Assembly: GCF_900111295.1 (NCBI RefSeq)
Contig: NZ_FOGT01000004.1
Span: 1-64,000 of the forward strand
Length of the DNA stretch: 64,000 bases
Direction of reading: 5' to 3'
DNA from: Salipaludibacillus aurantiacus
GTDB lineage: Bacteria > Bacillota > Bacilli > Bacillales > Salisediminibacteriaceae
The notes under the pieces are model-generated. The model saw nothing but the letters and a program-made list of their open reading frames with translations, did not search any database and was not told the DNA's origin. Positions 60,077-64,000 of the stretch are shown here, in pieces (position 1 is the stretch's first letter; each line of letters starts with the position of its first letter). A program made the position numbers and the translations under genes.

Positions 60077-61117
60077 TTATTTCATAGGAACTTGCGGAAT
60101 GATCTTTCCCTCAATTCTTTCAAAAATATCTTCAAGGCTTCGCCCAGTGATCGTCATGCCATGGTTTTTCAAACCAATGACTGCCCTCGAAGGATCGGGT
60201 GACTGATTCACTAATTCAGCAACTGATTTGGCCAGTTCAACGGTGCCGCACGGATAATTGACTTCAGTCGCTTCAATGCCGTCCATCCACGCATGAATAT
60301 GAACGATTGCCCCGACTGTTGGATGTGCCCGGTAGATCTTCCAGTGCTCAATTGCGTCAACCGATGCCCGTTTAGGCTCTATACCTGGTGGAATGCTTAC
60401 TTTCATTGCTTTTTTCTCAGTATCATAGCCGTAAATATAAAGAAAGTCTTTGCCGACTTCGGTCATCTTGGATTTGTCAATACCGCTGGCGCTCATCCAA
60501 AAGCTGCCTTCATCTTTACGGGCGCTTAAGTTTCCGTAGCTCAGTCCGCCGATTCCATATAGCTTTTTTATGTGGCGGATGTCCCGTTCCGGCAGAACCT
60601 CTTTTAACGGAAAAGGGGTAGGGAGCAAATCCATATCGTCTAACTTTTTTCCGGCAATGCTTAACGATTTAGTGACACCGTCACCGTTCCAGAGAGACTC
60701 AGGCAGATCTTCAGAAAAATCGTTATCGATCACGAGCTGTGAAGAAGCGAGCGGCTCCAGGCGATCATAGATTTCCCTGAACACGTTTTCATCTGTTTTG
60801 TTTGAATCCACTGTGATACTGTACTTGCCTTGTTCAGGGGTTAAAAAATACAGCTTGGTGTCTTCCTCTTCGTGGCATACATAAATCAAGTGGTTTGACA
60901 GACTTCTGATTAAATATCTGTAAGCCTCTTGCCGGACTTCTTCCGGTCTGCCGTGCGACTCAACGATCGACACAACAAATGTCCCTTGGGCTTTCCGCCG
61001 GTAGGGGCGGGGGGATTCCTTGTCTAGAAAGTTGAATGCGAGTTTTATATCGTCTTTTGGCTCGGAGTAATACTCATACCCTTGTTCGGAAAATGTTCTG
61101 CGGATGCCTTCGAACAT
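60077..61117 (-). CDS. Class II aldolase/adducin-type protein with extra N-terminal domain
   Basis: A 346-residue protein. The C-terminal half is an AraD/FucA-type domain: GGLSYGNLSARKDEGSFWMSASGIDK (about 190-215), the zinc pair HIHAWM (about 288) and LKNHGMTITG (about 325). The first 150 residues (ESHGRPEEVRQEAYRYLIR and onwards) are not part of classical aldolases. It may be an aldolase, epimerase or decarboxylase acting with the downstream dehydrogenase. The best ribosome site, AAAGGAG, lies 27 bases before the ATG, which is far; the true start may differ. Confidence 0.8.
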   Translation of the reverse strand: MFEGIRRTFSEQGYEYYSEPKDDIKLAFNFLDKESPRPYRRKAQGTFVVSIVESHGRPEEVRQEAYRYLIRSLSNHLIYVCHEEEDTKLYFLTPEQGKYSITVDSNKTDENVFREIYDRLEPLASSQLVIDNDFSEDLPESLWNGDGVTKSLSIAGKKLDDMDLLPTPFPLKEVLPERDIRHIKKLYGIGGLSYGNLSARKDEGSFWMSASGIDKSKMTEVGKDFLYIYGYDTEKKAMKVSIPPGIEPKRASVDAIEHWKIYRAHPTVGAIVHIHAWMDGIEATEVNYPCGTVELAKSVAELVNQSPDPSRAVIGLKNHGMTITGRSLEDIFERIEGKIIPQVPMK

Positions 61118-61520
61118 CCATTCAGCAAAGGGCTCTTTAAGTTCTCCTTTACATGTAAAAGTACTAATTTGGGATCCCTCCAGTTATGTATAGTCTATTA
61201 AAATTGCAGAATAATCTAAACACTATTAATGATACATGAAGCCAAATAAAGTAACAACTTGTGGAAAGGTTAGCAAATTAATAGTTTAATGGATTAATTT
61301 TCTAAAATAATGTAATGGAAAATAAGACATACTTATCTATATTATGGATACCCTTACAAGTCTCTTATAAACTTTAATGTTATTTAAGGAAGAGCATGGT
61401 TGTTGTAATAGTTTATGGGAGTAAAAGAGGGCTTTTTATAATAAAAGACTGCCAGGCCGCGTGCCTGGCAACATAAAGCCCCCCCTTATTTGCAGATCAC
61501 TTAATAAGAGGGGGGGGCGG
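61118..61520. other. AT-rich gap with GC-rich hairpins
   Basis: About 400 bases without a gene. At 61446-61470 TGCCAGGC pairs with GCCTGGCA. At 61477-61520 CCCCCCCTTATT pairs with AATAAGAGGGGGGG across the stop region of the chemoreceptor gene; on the minus strand this can terminate that gene. Confidence 0.5.
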
Positions 61521-61522
61521 CT
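61477..61522 (-). terminator. Long GC-capped hairpin at the chemoreceptor 3-prime end
   Basis: On the minus strand CCCCCCCTCTTATT pairs with AATAAGGGGGGG and is followed by CTTTATG; a second hairpin with TCTTTTATT after it gives a backup. Confidence 0.55.
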
Positions 61523-62990
61523 AGGAAATTAAATTTTTTGCCAGAGCCTCAGTTTCTTTCACGTTATCACCGATTTGCTGGTTCTGTTTATTCAGGTTTT
61601 CAACAGAGGCGCTGACTTCTTCAAGGCTGGCTGATGCCTGTTCGATAATTGCAGCTAATTCACTTGTGGAGGCTTCCACTTCAGTCGTATGGTCTTTAAC
61701 AGCTTCCGCCTGTTTTTCAAAACTGCTGAATCTTTCATGAAGATTTTTCATATAGCCGGTCAGCTGGGAAAAAGAATCATTGACCTGATCAGTGCTGTTT
61801 AAGTTTTCTTCTGCCAGTTTGCTGTTTTCATTCATTTTTTCCAGAGCCGATTTATTTGTATTGTTTACTTCACGGAGGTTGGTAGTAATTTTTTCTGCCG
61901 TCTGATTGGTCATCTCGGCTAATTTACGAATTTCATCCGCTACTACCGCAAACCCGCGCCCGGCCTCACCTGCCCTGGCAGCTTCTATTGAGGCATTTAA
62001 AGCGAGCAAATTCGTTTGTTCACTCACACTGATAATATCCTGTGAGAAAGTATTTGTCTCGTTAATTTTATCTGTCAGAGCCAGGAAAGTTTCGCTTAAA
62101 TCATTGGCGTGCTCCTTAAATTCTTTCATGGTTTCTGAAAGGCTTTGAGAGAGATTGTTGCCGGACAGAGAGATTTCCGATGCTTTTTCAAAGTCTTTTA
62201 TTAAAGTGTGTGTGTGGTTCAGCATATCTTTCATCTGATTAAGAGTGTCGTGGGAACGCTCGGAAATCCCTGAAATTCTTTCACTTTGCACGGTGCTTCC
62301 AGTAGCGACTTCAGAAATAGCCGTAGAAATTTCCTGCTGGGAATAAATGTTTTCCTGGACGCGCTGGCTTACTGCTGTGAACCGGGCACTCATATCAGTA
62401 ACGTTCGTTTGAAGCGTCTGCCTCTGATTATCCTTCAGTTCGGACTCTTTTTCATTTTCCTGGAGCATCTGCTCGATTTGATTCGTCTGCTGGGTGTTAA
62501 GATAGATAAGTACATTAGAAAGAAGCCCTGTCAGTAAATAAAGAACAACCGTGGCAGGAAAATTTTCCTGCAATATCCCGGAGTCCACGGTGGAAAAATA
62601 GGTGTTTAAATATATACCTGCTCCCCCTGAAACGAAGCCGATCCAGAAGACATTCCGGTACATATGGACAGTTGACAGTATTAATAAGAAAAAGAAGATA
62701 AGAGTCGTTTCCATCCCTCCGCCAAAAAGGTAGATGGAGCTTAAGCAGAATGAATAAGCGGTAATAATCAGGAAATAAGGAAATAACGACTCATTTTTAA
62801 ACAAGAATTTTAACGTGAAGAAAAAACCGATTAAAACAATCAGCTGCGTCCCATATAAAATGGCATGAAAAGGGTTTGATAAAGCTAAGCTTAAAAGGAG
62901 TGCCAGAAATATTGAAATAGAGAAGGCCACCAATGTTAACACATTTTTCTTTTTTAAATCCTTTAGTTTTAAATCCTGTATTGCATTCAT
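61521..62990 (-). CDS. Methyl-accepting chemotaxis protein
   Basis: A 489-residue chemoreceptor with about six N-terminal transmembrane helices (residues 15-175) and no extracellular ligand domain or HAMP. The signalling hairpin tip [33 protein letters not shown] is complete. The six-helix membrane module resembles receptors that sense membrane state or small diffusible cues. GGGGATG precedes the ATG. Single gene; no other chemotaxis gene nearby. Confidence 0.9.
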   Translation of the reverse strand: MNAIQDLKLKDLKKKNVLTLVAFSISIFLALLLSLALSNPFHAILYGTQLIVLIGFFFTLKFLFKNESLFPYFLIITAYSFCLSSIYLFGGGMETTLIFFFLLILSTVHMYRNVFWIGFVSGGAGIYLNTYFSTVDSGILQENFPATVVLYLLTGLLSNVLIYLNTQQTNQIEQMLQENEKESELKDNQRQTLQTNVTDMSARFTAVSQRVQENIYSQQEISTAISEVATGSTVQSERISGISERSHDTLNQMKDMLNHTHTLIKDFEKASEISLSGNNLSQSLSETMKEFKEHANDLSETFLALTDKINETNTFSQDIISVSEQTNLLALNASIEAARAGEAGRGFAVVADEIRKLAEMTNQTAEKITTNLREVNNTNKSALEKMNENSKLAEENLNSTDQVNDSFSQLTGYMKNLHERFSSFEKQAEAVKDHTTEVEASTSELAAIIEQASASLEEVSASVENLNKQNQQIGDNVKETEALAKNLIS

Positions 62991-63353
62991 ATTTCATCCC
63001 CCTGAAATAGTAGTAGGAAAACCGGCTGAATTGATTAGTAGGAAAAGTTTTCTAAACTTTATAATAATTGAATGTGAAGGAAATGTAAAGAAAATAATAG
63101 ATAGAAAGACCTAGGATATTCCTTTATGTTTAGGTATAAATACCTTTGGTGACATAAGTAAATTAGAACTATAAAAAGAGTGAGCTGTACCGTAGTAACA
63201 CTTCAGCGCGCTGGGGGTCAGACCCCCCAGGAGTTTCCAATTTTATATAAACTTTAATTTCTTCATGTAATCCATACAAACAGTTAAATGCCTCTTTACA
63301 TTCGGCTGCTAATATTAGTAAGTGAAAGAGAGAATAAGGGAGGCAAGAGACCG
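62991..63353. other. Gap with one REP-like palindrome
   Basis: About 360 AT-rich bases. The only feature seen is the palindrome at 63211-63230. Confidence 0.4.
63211..63230. repeat. REP-like palindrome
   Basis: CTGGGGGTCAGACCCCCCAG, a near-perfect palindrome of the same family as at 18309; it is preceded by CAGCGCG. Confidence 0.65.
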
Positions 63354-64000
63354 ATGAATATAAAAGCGATGTTTATTGATATGGATGGCACTCTGTTAAC
63401 GGGGGCAAATAAGATAACGAGAAGAAATGCCAAAGCGGTTTCTGCTCTGATGGAACGCAATATTAACGTTTTTCTTGCTACTGGCCGTCAATTTGAAATT
63501 ACCCAGCCTTATCATAGGATTCTGGGGTTAAATACACCTATGGTCTGCTTAAATGGCGCCTCTGTTCATGACGGAGTAACCGGGTATGCGGTGCAGACCA
63601 AACCAGTTAAACTTGACAGGGAGCGCCTTCATCATTTAACTGGAGACGACCCATGTAACGTCCTTGTCCATGCCCCGGATGGCCTTTATTGTAAAAGGGT
63701 CAATGCTGAGATTGAAGAATGGACCAGAGAAGGCCGTGTACCGCCGCGTTATGTCGGTGACTTAAGTAAAGCAGGTTATAAAGATGCCCTCAAATACAGT
63801 ATTCGAACGGGAGCGCCCGGATCTTCTGTCTCAATGCTTTTTGAAGACGAAGCAGATGTGATTGATTGGGATGATGGTTTTGAAATCGTGGCACGGGGAG
63901 TTTCCAAGTGGTCAGCCATTCAGTCCGTTTTAGAGAAGTACGGAATAGCTCCTGAAGAAACAGTCACGATTGGTGATGGCCCAAATGATATCCAAATGCT
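63354..64000 (+). CDS. Cof-type HAD hydrolase, incomplete at window end
   Basis: The first 215 codons of a HAD-IIB phosphatase. Motif I is FIDMDGTLL with both Asp, motif II is ATGRQ, and motif IV GDGPND is just before the right edge. The C2 cap lies between about 85 and 185. Cof-type enzymes dephosphorylate sugar phosphates, flavin precursors or PLP. GGGAGG precedes the ATG. The 3-prime end lies outside the window. Confidence 0.9.
   Translation, partial: MNIKAMFIDMDGTLLTGANKITRRNAKAVSALMERNINVFLATGRQFEITQPYHRILGLNTPMVCLNGASVHDGVTGYAVQTKPVKLDRERLHHLTGDDPCNVLVHAPDGLYCKRVNAEIEEWTREGRVPPRYVGDLSKAGYKDALKYSIRTGAPGSSVSMLFEDEADVIDWDDGFEIVARGVSKWSAIQSVLEKYGIAPEETVTIGDGPNDIQM

Overview
The window reads as chromosomal DNA of a low-to-moderate-GC Gram-positive of the Bacillaceae type, probably from a salty or alkaline habitat. 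Grounds: strong Shine-Dalgarno sites, many intrinsic terminators, class I Fda aldolase, YthAB-like cytochrome bd oxidase, CYP152 peroxygenase, HPr kinase and YusW-like genes, and lipoproteins very rich in Glu, Asp and Asn. The genus is not decidable from what can be seen. No rRNA, tRNA, CRISPR array or prophage was recognised.

Layout. 1-8 kb: a periodic repeat at the left edge, a MutS2-like ATPase behind a leader with a seven-codon ORF and a terminator, an oxidoreductase, a divergent HPr kinase, acylphosphatase and a DMT permease. 8-15 kb: a TOTE-type primase-helicase, a frameshifted SEC-C gene, then a Fur-controlled iron(III) ABC transporter (binding protein and permease, no ATPase) flanked by two copies of a 21-bp periodic array. 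15-30 kb: aldolase, small hypothetical genes, an orphan oligopeptide-binding lipoprotein, P1 peptidase, GIY-YIG protein, DoxX, a third 21-bp array, a ProC-like protein, double-GNAT protein and SelO. 30-45 kb: an AbrB/zinc-ribbon coiled-coil protein, glgC followed by a decayed amylase tail, SDR, group II intron remnant, SurA-like lipoprotein, a ZTP riboswitch in front of serA, a divergent HTH/VWA pair, CBS protein, D-cysteine desulfhydrase-like enzyme and YajQ. 45-64 kb: lipoproteins, toprim and AIR-synthase-like pair, a large structured RNA candidate on the minus strand, a P450 peroxygenase, a peroxiredoxin with in-frame TGA at the catalytic cysteine, cytochrome bd, GT2, hydrolase, alcohol dehydrogenase with class II aldolase, chemoreceptor and the start of a HAD hydrolase.

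Most interesting items: (1) a probable selenocysteine peroxiredoxin with a SECIS-like hairpin; (2) a gene-free ~560-nt minus-strand RNA closed by a helix of about 24 bp next to its own terminator; (3) three arrays with an exact 21-bp period and a shared flank; (4) leader-peptide attenuator architecture in front of a MutS2-like protein without Smr domain, suggestive of induction by ribosome-targeting drugs. Most of the window is single genes or two-gene operons, with REP-like palindromes in several gaps.
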